Counted from the stretch's first letter, positions 1 through 9,907 are shown. The stretch: DNA of 33,994 bases from Bacteroidaceae bacterium (GCA_017450985.1 JAFSSN010000187.1:1-33994), one strand, 5' to 3'. The notes: a model not told the origin generated them from the letters alone. A program made the numbers and translations.

Positions 1-1
1 G

Positions 2-127
2 ATAAATCCAATCAACTGTGGTGCTATAGCTATGGTGGGAGGATTTTTCGTCGTACCATTGGTAAGTATTGTCACTCCGTCGTTGCCACGTGAGAAAGTG
101 GATGCAATTTTTGATTGTTATAAATAA
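2..127 (+). CDS. Sodium:solute symporter, C-terminal fragment (partial)
   Basis: Only the last 41 codons are inside the window; the frame is open from the left edge to the TAA at 125-127. The peptide begins INPINCGAIAMVGG and ends EKVDAIFDCYK. A glycine/alanine-rich hydrophobic helix followed by a short polar tail with a VDAIFDCY-like ending is typical of the last transmembrane segment and cytoplasmic tail of Bacteroidetes SSS-family sodium/solute symporters. That family moves sugars, amino acids or similar solutes inward with sodium. The substrate cannot be told from this fragment. Assignment rests on recalled similarity of the tail only, so any polytopic membrane protein with such an end remains possible. 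Confidence 0.55.
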   Translation: MNPINCGAIAMVGGFFVVPLVSIVTPSLPREKVDAIFDCYK

Positions 128-295
128 TTCGGTTGTGCGGTTGTGCGGTTATGCGGTTTGACGGTTATGCGGTTAGACGGTTTTGCGGTTAGACGGTTAT
201 ACGGTTTGACGGTTATGCGGTTATTCGGTTGTGCGGTTTGACGGTTATACGGTTATTCGGTTATTCGGTTGTGCGGTCATGCGGTTTTGCGGCTC
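128..295. repeat. Degenerate octamer tandem array, 21 units
   Basis: Twenty-one consecutive 8-bp units with no slippage of phase, from TTCGGTTG at 128 to TGCGGCTC ending at 295. CGGTT is nearly invariant in each unit while the two or three bases between cores vary (TG, GA, TA, TT). Written in another phase the consensus is TTNTNCGG. It fills nearly the whole gap between the symporter stop and the porin leader. It lacks the spacer structure of CRISPR. Related arrays occur at 18087-18174 and 26646-26685. Confidence 0.93.
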
Positions 296-359
296 GAAAC
301 GTCTTAACCAATTAACATCTAACTATTATACTTAAACTTTTAATAATTTAGAAAAAAAG

Positions 360-1508
360 ATGAATAAAATGAAATGCCTCATGGCTGCGGCACTTCTTGT
401 ACTTGTGCCTTCTGCTGGTCATGCACAGGATTGTAAGCATACGGTTTGTGGTGACAGCCTGACGACACCGGGGTATGCGTTGATGGAATTCAAAAGGTCG
501 CTGCATGGTGACTGTTGCCGTAAGAATGTTGTTGAAGGACTTGCTTCTCGCATCGAACTGCATGGCTATGCTCAGGGAGGTTTTGAGTACAATAATCAGA
601 AGTATGCAGCCGATGAGGCTAATACGTTCAACATAAAGCGTGTGTTGTTCTGGGCAAAGGCGAATGTCACCGACCGCTGGTCGTTCCTCTTTATGCATGA
701 CTTCAAGAGCGTGGTTCAGGAATTCTATACGGATTATCGTCTTACGCGTGGCAAAGAGATGACGGTACGACTTGGACAGTTTAAGAATTCATACTCGATG
801 GAAAATCCGCTTTCGCCTGCAAAGCTTGAACTTGTTGAGGTTTATTCGCAGGGTGTGGTCTATCTTGCGGGATGCGGCTCAGATCCGCTCTTTGGTGTTC
901 AGTATGGTCGTGACTTGGGAATGATGGTGTATGGTGACTTGTTCAACAATCATCTTCATTATGAGGCAGCTGTCATGAATGGTCAGGGCATCAACATCAA
1001 CGACAAGAACACCCAGAAGGATGCTATTATCAAGCTTGAATACCGTCCGTCGAAGGAGTTCCGTATTGTTGCTTCCGGACAGAAAGGTACAGGCCATGCT
1101 GTCAAGGCGTCGGCCTATTGTCCTTCGATAAACGTGGGTGACAACTATACTCGTGACCGTTTGTCTTTAGGTGCGGAATATAGCGGAAAACAGTTCTCCA
1201 TGCGTGGTGAGTATCTTGCCGGCAAGGATGGCGATGTCGGCAGTCGTGGTTGGTATGCCACAATGTGCAAGCCTCTCTGCAAGAACCTTGACATCATAGG
1301 CTCGTACGACTATTTCAACTATAACACTACACTTGACTATGACCAGACTAATGCCACTCTCGGTTTGCAGTATTGGTTCTTCCCGAAATGTCGTTTCCAG
1401 GCTCAATATACCCGTTGCTTCGTTTCCGACAATATGCCTGCGACGGTAGCCATAGGTGGCGGCAAGGATTTTAACAGGGTGCAATGTCAGGTGCAGGTAT
1501 GCTTCTAA
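360..1508 (+). CDS. Phosphate-selective porin O/P-like outer membrane protein, cysteine-rich
   Basis: 382 aa outer-membrane beta-barrel protein. Residues 1-22 are a Sec signal peptide (lysines, hydrophobic LMAAALLVLVPSAG core, cleavage probably after GHA). The mature part has repeated aromatic beta strands with the layout of the OprO/OprP family: a HGYAQGGFEY strand near 68-77, RLGQFKNSYSMENPLSP at 137-153 (the family's conserved 'LGQFK' strand), and an aromatic end, VCF. Such porins let small anions or other solutes cross the outer membrane; the actual substrate is unknown. Oddly, I count 12 cysteines in the mature protein (25, 30, 52, 53, 172, 254, 303, 307, 344, 353, 376, 381), unusual for a barrel. 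Either ATG at 360 or 369 could start it; no Shine-Dalgarno is visible. It stands alone between the octamer array and the nitrilase promoter. Confidence 0.82.
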   Translation: MNKMKCLMAAALLVLVPSAGHAQDCKHTVCGDSLTTPGYALMEFKRSLHGDCCRKNVVEGLASRIELHGYAQGGFEYNNQKYAADEANTFNIKRVLFWAKANVTDRWSFLFMHDFKSVVQEFYTDYRLTRGKEMTVRLGQFKNSYSMENPLSPAKLELVEVYSQGVVYLAGCGSDPLFGVQYGRDLGMMVYGDLFNNHLHYEAAVMNGQGININDKNTQKDAIIKLEYRPSKEFRIVASGQKGTGHAVKASAYCPSINVGDNYTRDRLSLGAEYSGKQFSMRGEYLAGKDGDVGSRGWYATMCKPLCKNLDIIGSYDYFNYNTTLDYDQTNATLGLQYWFFPKCRFQAQYTRCFVSDNMPATVAIGGGKDFNRVQCQVQVCF

Positions 1509-1582
1509 GCGTTGTGGCATGAAACTGTTGTGTGATGCCATCTTTTTTCAATAGTTTTTTTCATGGAATAAGTAATAACTTG

Positions 1583-1590
1583 TAACTTTG
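1583..1590 (+). promoter_or_regulatory. Bacteroidetes -7 box (TAACTTTG) for the nitrilase gene
   Basis: TAACTTTG matches the sigma-ABfr -7 consensus TAnnTTTG exactly and would start transcription near 1597, about 29 nt before the ATG at 1626. A T-rich stretch at 1551-1561 lies where the -33 element should be, but without a clean TTTG. Confidence 0.6.
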
Positions 1591-1625
1591 CAGCTTTAGA
1601 AGGAAGTTACATATAGTAATTGATT

Positions 1626-2399
1626 ATGAAAATTAGTTTGTTACAGACAGATATAGTATGGGGAAATCCCGAAGCGAACCGAACTCATGTCGAAGGTTTA
1701 ATAAGCGGCCTTCCTAAGTCGGACGTGTATGTTTTGCCGGAAATGTTTTCGACAGGTTTTGCTACTGAGCCGGAGGGAATAGCCGAGGAGGACGGCTCGT
1801 CGCTTCTGTGGATGCAGAAGATGGCGAAGTCGCTTGATGCCGCCCTGGCAGGCAGTGTGGCTGTGTGTGAGAACAATGACGGTAAGAAGACTTATCATAA
1901 TCGTTTCTATTTTGTGAAGCCCGACGGTACTTACGAATATTATGACAAGCATCATCTGTTTACTTATGGTGGTGAGCATAAGCGCTTTACGCGTGGGGAT
2001 AAGCGTGTTGTCGTGGAGTTCCGCGGGGTGCGTTTCTTGTTGCAGATATGCTACGATATGCGTTTCCCGACTTTTGCCCGCAATAGTGCTGAAAATCCTT
2101 ATGATGTGGCTCTCTATGTGGCAAGCTGGCCTACAAGTCGTATAGGTGCTTGGACAACGCTTGCTCATGCGCGTGCCATAGAGAATCAGTGCTATGTGGT
2201 GGCTGTTGACCGTGTTGGCAATGACCCTTCATGTGAATATTGTGGTGGTACGATGCTTATTGATGCCTACGGCAATACTCAGGCGGAGTGTGAACGTGGA
2301 AAGGAGTGCTGCATTACGGCAGATATAGACCTTGATGCTCTTGCCGATTTCCGTCGAAAATTCCCTGTTCTCAACGATGCCGACACGGAAGATTTCTAA
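1626..2399 (+). CDS. Carbon-nitrogen hydrolase (nitrilase superfamily), omega-amidase type
   Basis: 257 aa from the ATG at 1626; a TTG two codons upstream is less likely given the promoter and the MKISLLQTDIVWGN start. The nitrilase catalytic triad is visible: Glu39 in VLPEMFSTGF, Lys108 in YYDKHHLFTYGGEH, and Cys142 in LLQICYDMRFP. The length and these motifs match the YafV/Nit2-like omega-amidases, cytosolic enzymes that hydrolyse 2-oxoglutaramate or 2-oxosuccinamate to the oxoacid and ammonia. The FSTGF motif after the glutamate is typical of that subgroup. The exact substrate is inferred. Its 3' end is duplicated in decayed tandem form downstream, ahead of queC. Confidence 0.88.
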   Translation: MKISLLQTDIVWGNPEANRTHVEGLISGLPKSDVYVLPEMFSTGFATEPEGIAEEDGSSLLWMQKMAKSLDAALAGSVAVCENNDGKKTYHNRFYFVKPDGTYEYYDKHHLFTYGGEHKRFTRGDKRVVVEFRGVRFLLQICYDMRFPTFARNSAENPYDVALYVASWPTSRIGAWTTLAHARAIENQCYVVAVDRVGNDPSCEYCGGTMLIDAYGNTQAECERGKECCITADIDLDALADFRRKFPVLNDADTEDF

Positions 2400-2579
2400 A
2401 TCTGTCGCTTTTAAAAGAAGAAAGTCATAAATCTTTTTTACGTTCTGTTTTTGAGAATGAAACGTGAAAAGTTCTATGCTTGTCGCCTTTAAAAGAAAAA
2501 GGTTGAAATTCTTTTTTCCGTTCCATTATTGAAAGATGAAAAATGGGAAGTTCTACGCTTGTCGTCTTTAAAAGTTTTT
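2383..2579 (+). repeat. Decayed tandem duplication of about 79 bp between nitrilase and queC
   Basis: A junction motif, roughly GAARTTCTAnNCTTGTCGCYTTTAAAAG, appears three times at about 79-bp spacing: near 2387-2415 (including the nitrilase stop codon), 2469-2494 and 2548-2574. Between them the matching segments (TTCTTTTTTCCGTT, GAGAATGAAAC versus AAAGATGAAAA) can also be aligned. There are about 2.4 copies. The last copy ends about 20 bp before the queC start. Confidence 0.75.
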
Positions 2580-2597
2580 AGTTACAAATACACATAT

Positions 2598-3251
2598 ATG
2601 AAAGATTCATTGATTGTTGTCTCTGGCGGAATGGATTCCGTCACTATGATGTATGAATACGCAAGTCAGATTGCGCTTGCTGTAAGTTTCGACTACGGAA
2701 GCAATCATAATGCGCGTGAGATAGAGTATGCCCGTCTGCATTGCGAGCGTCTTGGCATTCGCCATATTATTATTCCGTTGAAGTTTATGGGACAGTACTT
2801 CAAGTCTTCGCTTCTTGAGGGAGCAGAGGCGATTCCTGAAGGTCACTATACATCGGAGAACATGAAGAGTACGGTCGTGCCTTTCCGAAACGGCATAATG
2901 CTTAGCATTGCCTGCGGTCTGGCAGAAAGCAACGGACTGAAGAAGGTGCTTATAGCCAACCACGGCGGCGACCATACGATATATCCTGACTGCCGACCTG
3001 AGTTTATTGATTCTATGTCGAGTGCAATGACTCTCGGAACGGACACTCATGTCGAGGTATTTGCTCCTTACACCAACATCACCAAGTCGGACATAGCCCG
3101 CCACGGAAAGCAGTTGGGCATTGACTATTCGGAAACATGGTCATGCTACAAGGGGGGTGAGCATCATTGCGGTAAGTGCGGTACCTGTGTGGAGCGCATC
3201 GAGGCATTGAGAGATGCCGGAATTGACGACAAGACCATCTATGACTTATAA
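2598..3251 (+). CDS. queC: 7-cyano-7-deazaguanine synthase QueC
   Basis: 217 aa. QueC converts 7-carboxy-7-deazaguanine plus ammonia and ATP to preQ0, the precursor of queuosine in tRNA. Visible hallmarks are the N-terminal PP-loop SGGMDS (residues 9-14), SFDYGSNHNAREIE after it, and the C-terminal zinc site with Cys183, Cys191, Cys194 and Cys197 (CYKGGEHHCGKCGTC). I chose the ATG at 2598 because the protein then begins MKDSLIVVSGGMDS, as in the family; an in-frame ATG at 2529 would add 23 residues encoded by the tandem repeat. No queD, queE or queF is nearby, so the rest of the pathway must be elsewhere. A strong terminator follows at once. Confidence 0.93.
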   Translation: MKDSLIVVSGGMDSVTMMYEYASQIALAVSFDYGSNHNAREIEYARLHCERLGIRHIIIPLKFMGQYFKSSLLEGAEAIPEGHYTSENMKSTVVPFRNGIMLSIACGLAESNGLKKVLIANHGGDHTIYPDCRPEFIDSMSSAMTLGTDTHVEVFAPYTNITKSDIARHGKQLGIDYSETWSCYKGGEHHCGKCGTCVERIEALRDAGIDDKTIYDL

Positions 3252-3263
3252 TCTAAAACATAC

Positions 3264-6195
<2,932 letters not shown>

Positions 6196-6255
6196 TTTTA
6201 AAGAGAAAACTATTATGAATAGTTGCTGTTTGTGGCAACGAATAATCAGTAACTG

Positions 6256-6465
6256 AAGTTTCCAAGTAGTAAACTGGAGTTAACTTCGTGAAGTAAAAAG
6301 GAGTAACCGCTTCGCTCAGGACGGTACTCTTTCGCTTAAAACGCATCCGTAAACAGTCAAACGTCCTTTTTACTGCATGGAGCGTAGCGGAATTAACTCC
6401 GCTTAACTCCTTTTTTACTCCAAGCAAGTAAAGCGTTAGCGATACTTGCGAAAGTTGAGTCAGTA
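6256..6465 (+). repeat. Dispersed intergenic repeat, copy 1 (longest)
   Basis: The core 6366-6463 aligns along about 100 bp with 26528-26626, and in reverse complement with 31389-31472 and 33885-33933. It contains the palindromes GCGGAattaacTCCGC (about 6387-6402) and GCAAGTA...TACTTGC (6424-6449). The upstream part (6256-6365) has further degenerate pieces such as AAGTAAAAAGGAGTAACCGCTTCGCT. It has no ORF and lies 3' of the beta-galactosidase. Copy size and paired ends suggest a REP/MITE-like element. Confidence 0.8.
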
Positions 6466-6472
6466 ATTTAAC

Positions 6473-6525
6473 AAGGCGGCAAGTTACAGGAAAAAGCCTT
6501 TTCCGTAGCTTGCCGCCTTCTTTTT
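6473..6525 (+). terminator. Strong intrinsic terminator downstream of the beta-galactosidase
   Basis: The outer arms AAGGCGGCAAG (6473-6483) and CTTGCCGCCTT (6509-6519) are perfectly complementary. An inner hairpin GGAAAA/TTTTCC sits between them, and CTTTTTG follows. It lies about 280 nt after the stop codon, so the mRNA would carry the repeat element in its 3' region. Confidence 0.85.
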
Positions 6526-6769
6526 GTGGCACACTCCGTTCCGACATATTCAGAAAACGTGTTGTTGCAAACCTCAGTTTGCGAAATGATGTGAAAAAAC
6601 GAGAAGAAATGTGAAAAGTTTGCGAAAGTAAAGAAAAAACATTAGGAAAATTTGTTGTTTACGAATTAATATTTACATTAGCCGCCGAAATGTTAAGTAT
6701 AACGCGTACCGATTGATGAACAAGAAATGTATTAATAAAGAGTACGCATAAGAATGGGAGGACACTTTT
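6526..6769 (+). promoter_or_regulatory. Intergenic leader with an unusual Shine-Dalgarno before the FISUMP lipoprotein
   Basis: AT-rich sequence with TTTACGAATTAATATTTACATTAG near 6658-6681 as a weak promoter candidate; no exact TAnnTTTG box. A 6-bp inverted repeat GCGTAC/GTACGC (6703-6708 and 6742-6747) lies in the leader. GGGAGGAC at 6756-6763 is a good Shine-Dalgarno about 8 nt before the ATG at 6770, which is rare in this window. Confidence 0.45.
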
Positions 6770-8422
6770 ATGAATAAGTGTAAGTATTGGGTGTTCGTGG
6801 CAGCTTTGTTTGCCATATCATCATGTAATTCAGAGTATGATGTTCAGCAGAACACCGAAAATACAGCAATTGACAAGGTTAGTCTGAGTGTTGACGACTA
6901 TGTTTTCGACGACGACACTCGTACGGCATTGGAATATACTGGATCCAAAATCTCTTTTGCTTGGAGCGAAGACGAGGTAATAGGTATATTCCCTATTAAG
7001 CCGACTACAAATGCGCAGGCATATCAACGCTTGGAAAGGAAAGAGGAAAGTGGCACTTCATCTACTTTCGACGGTGCAGGATGGGCTTTGATGCGAGGCC
7101 ACACTTATGCTGCCTACTATCCGTATCAGAACCTGCTCAACAGCGTCAGCTATGAGTCTATACCTGTCAATATGAACGAACAAAGACAGAACGGCAACAG
7201 TAATATTCAGCACATTGGCGACAAATACGATTATATGTATGCCGTATGTGACGTGCCTGCTACTGGTAATGTCAATTTCAGATTCAATCATGTGGCAAGT
7301 ATTGCCGTTTTGCAGCTCACAATGCCTAAGGCAGCAACATGGCGTATGCTTACACTCGTCAACTCAGAAAGCAAGAGCGTGTTCGTGCGCAAGGGTAATA
7401 TGAACGTGGTTACCGGTGAGGTTACCGCCACAGTCAAGGCTCCGGACATTCAGCTTGCTCTGGATAACATTAAGACGACAGCTGCCGATGAGGTATTGAC
7501 TCTCTTCATGTCTGTTTTGCCAACGACTACGGGTGATATGTTGCTTACGGTTACTGACGACGAGGGCGTTGTATATACGGCTTCTGTCAGCACTTACAGT
7601 TTCGAGGCAGGCAAGGCATACCGCATCAAGGCATCGCCGGTGGTTGTTGAAAACAATTCTTACATGGGACTCAACAACGGATATGAATATGTTGATTTGG
7701 GCTTGAAATCTGGATTGAAATGGGCAACTATGAATATCGGTGCTGTAACGGCAGTAGATAGAGGTACTTATTTCGCATGGGGTGAGACAGAAGGATACGA
7801 TGAGATGGACGAGTCAAATCTCATGAACTATACAACTACAGGTAATTATACAAAGACACAGTTCTCATGGGCAACTTATAAGTTCTGTATGGGTTATGAG
7901 AATTCACTCACTAAGTATTGTGGCGACTACGACTGTGGATATAACGAGTACATTGATGACGAGGAGAATGAGTCTGCCATTGAAGTGCTTGAGGCTATTG
8001 ACGACGTTGCTACTATGAGGTGGCAGGGTACATGGAGAATGCCGACGCACAAGGAATTCCAGGAACTTGTTAACGAATGCTACTGGGTATGGACTGATGA
8101 GTATATGGACGATTTTGTTAGCGGATATATCGTTTACAGGGCTAAGAATTCAGCTGACAAGGGTGTTGTCGTAAGTTCAAACAAGACACCTTCAAGTGCC
8201 TACACTATGGCTGACAGCCACATCTTCTTGCCGATAACATATTGTCGCAACGGCAAATCTCTGAGGACTCTTCCTGCAAGAGGATGCTACTGGTCAAGTT
8301 CGCTCAACAACAGCTTCTGCAATGCAGCATGGGCGTTGTCAATCATCGATGGCGATGGTCCTGAAGCTAACTACAGTATGTATCGCTATTACGGTTTCAG
8401 CGTGCGTCCTGTATGTGAATAG
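6770..8422 (+). CDS. Lipoprotein with fimbrillin-like N-terminus and FISUMP-type C-terminal domain
   Basis: 550 aa. A signal peptide ends in the lipobox AISSC, so Cys19 should be lipidated and the protein held in a membrane, probably surface-exposed. Residues about 35-290 resemble the Bacteroidetes fimbrillin-like family: RTALEYTGSKISFAWSED, then VIGIFP and a GHTYAAYYPYQ segment. From about residue 303 to the end is a FISUMP / Fib_succ_major domain: YVDLGLKSGLKWATMNIGA, YFAWGETEGY, WQGTWRMPTHKEFQEL, IFLPITYCRNG, GCYWSSSLNN and the ending RYYGFSVRPVCE. The FISUMP fold may bind ligands or other proteins; its function is not known, so adhesion or fimbria-related display is only inference. The gene stands alone between two terminators and is one of few here with a clear Shine-Dalgarno. 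Confidence 0.82.
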   Translation: MNKCKYWVFVAALFAISSCNSEYDVQQNTENTAIDKVSLSVDDYVFDDDTRTALEYTGSKISFAWSEDEVIGIFPIKPTTNAQAYQRLERKEESGTSSTFDGAGWALMRGHTYAAYYPYQNLLNSVSYESIPVNMNEQRQNGNSNIQHIGDKYDYMYAVCDVPATGNVNFRFNHVASIAVLQLTMPKAATWRMLTLVNSESKSVFVRKGNMNVVTGEVTATVKAPDIQLALDNIKTTAADEVLTLFMSVLPTTTGDMLLTVTDDEGVVYTASVSTYSFEAGKAYRIKASPVVVENNSYMGLNNGYEYVDLGLKSGLKWATMNIGAVTAVDRGTYFAWGETEGYDEMDESNLMNYTTTGNYTKTQFSWATYKFCMGYENSLTKYCGDYDCGYNEYIDDEENESAIEVLEAIDDVATMRWQGTWRMPTHKEFQELVNECYWVWTDEYMDDFVSGYIVYRAKNSADKGVVVSSNKTPSSAYTMADSHIFLPITYCRNGKSLRTLPARGCYWSSSLNNSFCNAAWALSIIDGDGPEANYSMYRYYGFSVRPVCE

Positions 8423-8478
8423 AGATTATGTGTTTTTCACATATTTTACATTACTTTACTTTTTGCTTTTAATTGGGG

Positions 8479-8520
8479 TTCTCCCTCCTTGGCCACTTGT
8501 GGACTGGAGGGGGAATTTTT
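8479..8520 (+). terminator. Intrinsic terminator after the FISUMP lipoprotein
   Basis: Arms TTCTCCCTCC (8479-8488) and GGAGGGGGAA (8506-8515) pair with one G-U. A small inner hairpin CCAC/GTGG lies between, and TTTTTATTT follows. It is 56 nt past the stop. Confidence 0.85.
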
Positions 8521-8579
8521 ATTTGCTCAGCTTTTGCAAGATTCTGTTTCGACCGTTTTTTTTACCTTGTTCCTCTTTC

Positions 8580-8672
8580 ACTTGTTCAGTACTTGTTCAG
8601 TAGTTGTCCAGTACTTGTTCAGTCGTACACTGAACAAGTAGTGAACATATAGTGAATATATAGTGGACAAAT
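8580..8672. repeat. Palindromic array: four 11-bp units then four inverted 11-bp units
   Basis: Exact phase: ACTTGTTCAGT at 8580, 8591 and 8613, with the variant AGTTGTCCAGT at 8602; a 5-bp centre CGTAC at 8624-8628; then inverted units at 8629 (ACTGAACAAGT, a perfect complement), 8640 (AGTGAACATAT), 8651 (AGTGAATATAT) and 8662 (AGTGGACAAAT). The whole 93 bp could fold as one long hairpin or be a symmetric set of protein sites. No T-tract follows. Confidence 0.93.
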
Positions 8673-8690
8673 GTAAGAGTTACGACGGAG

Positions 8691-8776
8691 AAAGGACAGG
8701 GTATCGTCGTGAGCGAAGCGGTAACTCCTTTTTTACTCCGCGAAGCTAACTTCCGTTTTTTGCTTGCGAAACTTTA
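8691..8776. repeat. Dispersed intergenic repeat, copy 2 (partial)
   Basis: It shares the exact 17-mer AACTCCTTTTTTACTCC with copy 1 (6405-6421), flanked by GAGCGAAGCGGT and by GCTTGCGAAACTTT, which resembles the right end of the element. The centre is rearranged relative to copy 1. Confidence 0.6.
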
Positions 8777-8782
8777 AAATAA

Positions 8783-8837
8783 AAACGCTATTCAAACGCT
8801 GATTAAACGGTGTTCGAACGCAGATTGAACATGACGG
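8783..8837. repeat. 11-bp tandem array, five units
   Basis: Units AAACGCTATTC, AAACGCTGATT, AAACGGTGTTC, GAACGCAGATT and GAACATGACGG follow one another with an exact 11-bp period. The first four bases are the most conserved part. It lies 110 bp after the palindromic 11-bp array and about 115 bp before the next promoter. Confidence 0.85.
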
Positions 8838-8952
8838 ATAATTGTGCATTGCGTATGGGCATTGGCGTGTGGATGATGACTATAAAAACGGTGATTAGCT
8901 TGTTATTAAGAATTATTAAGTGGAAAAAGATGCGCTTTTCCATGAAAAAACG

Positions 8953-8960
8953 TACTTTTG
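8953..8960 (+). promoter_or_regulatory. -7 box (TACTTTTG) for the coiled-coil membrane protein gene
   Basis: An exact TAnnTTTG match; transcription would begin near 8967, giving a leader of about 24 nt before the ATG at 8991. GCTTTTCC near 8934-8941 is a poor -33 candidate. This position also argues against the in-frame TTG at 8958 being the start codon. Confidence 0.6.
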
Positions 8961-8990
8961 CATTTGAAAATAGAAAATTACAAAAAAGAA

Positions 8991-9863
8991 ATGAGAGACA
9001 AGAAAAATATTGTGCTTGGGTCAGCCGTAGCGGTACTTGTAGCTGTGCTGGCAATTATGGCATATTTGCTAATTGATAAGTTTGTAGAAAATGAACAGTT
9101 GCAGGAACTTGCTGAATTGGACAAGCAGGAGATGGCACAGCAGTATAAGGATTTTGACGCTCAGTACGGAGAGTTGCAGAAGCAGTTGAGCAATGACTCG
9201 CTCATTGCACAGATTGAGGAAGAGCGTCGCCACACTCAGGAACTTCTTGAGGAACTTGAGAGAACTAAATCGACGGATGCACGAGAGATTGCACGTCTGA
9301 AGAAAGAGATAAGCACTTTGCGTCAGGTGTTGCGCAACTACATCATGCAGGTGGATTCGCTCAACAGACTGAACGAACCGCTGATGACGGAGAACAACCA
9401 GATGAAGGACAAGGTGAATCAGGCAAACAGTCAGATTTACTCTCTGTCAAACGAACGTAACGCCTTGCAGGACAAGGTGAGCATCGCTGCCCAGCTGGAT
9501 GCTACGGGCTTCTGGGTGTCACCAAAGAACAAGCGCGGCAAGGATGCATCGAAGGCAAAGGACTGCAAGAAGCTTGCCTTTGGATTTACTATTGTGAAGA
9601 ATGTGACTGCCGAGAACGGACAGCGTATCATATATGCACGCATCCTGAAGCCGGACAATACGGTGATGGGAAAGAAGGGTACCTTTGCCTACGAGAACAC
9701 GCAGGTTGAGTACACCGAAAAGAAGTACATCGAGTATGACGGCGAGGAGCAGAAGGTGACGATGTATGCTGATGTGGATGAATTCCTCGTGGCAGGAACG
9801 TACAAGGTGCTTGTGTTCTGCGACAGCCAGATGATAGGCCAGACAGCCTTCACGCTGAAGTAG
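8991..9863 (+). CDS. Inner-membrane-anchored coiled-coil protein of unknown function
   Basis: 290 aa from the ATG at 8991, which follows the -7 box by 30 nt. Residues 1-6 are charged, 7-32 form one transmembrane helix (VLGSAVAVLVAVLAIMAYLLI), and about 35-165 are a long heptad-rich coiled coil dense in Glu, Lys, Gln and Leu (EELERTKSTDAREIARLKKE and onward). The final 120 residues form a compact beta-rich domain, GFWVSPKNKRGKDASKAKDC and later YKVLVFCDSQMIGQTAF, with an Ig-like look. I do not recognise the family. The single anchor, coiled coil and outer domain suggest a periplasmic scaffold or sensor. It sits 44 nt ahead of rpe and is probably cotranscribed with it. Confidence 0.75.
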   Translation: MRDKKNIVLGSAVAVLVAVLAIMAYLLIDKFVENEQLQELAELDKQEMAQQYKDFDAQYGELQKQLSNDSLIAQIEEERRHTQELLEELERTKSTDAREIARLKKEISTLRQVLRNYIMQVDSLNRLNEPLMTENNQMKDKVNQANSQIYSLSNERNALQDKVSIAAQLDATGFWVSPKNKRGKDASKAKDCKKLAFGFTIVKNVTAENGQRIIYARILKPDNTVMGKKGTFAYENTQVEYTEKKYIEYDGEEQKVTMYADVDEFLVAGTYKVLVFCDSQMIGQTAFTLK

Positions 9864-9907
9864 GATGATGTTTGTAATGGAGAATGAAGAATAAATAACG
9901 AGATATT

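Noticed and set aside
128-295. CRISPR array
   Set aside because: Units are 8 bp without spacers of constant size, and no cas genes are present; this also holds for the 7- and 11-bp arrays.
2529-2597. Longer queC start giving 23 extra residues
   Set aside because: The extension is encoded by the tandem repeat and the family starts at the PP-loop strand (MKDSLIVVSGGMDS).
2400-2600. preQ1 riboswitch upstream of queC
   Set aside because: The region is explained by tandem repeats and shows no preQ1-type hairpin plus A-rich tail.
8810-9076. 88-codon plus-strand frame before the coiled-coil gene
   Set aside because: It runs through the 11-bp array, the promoter and into the next gene in another frame; not credible.
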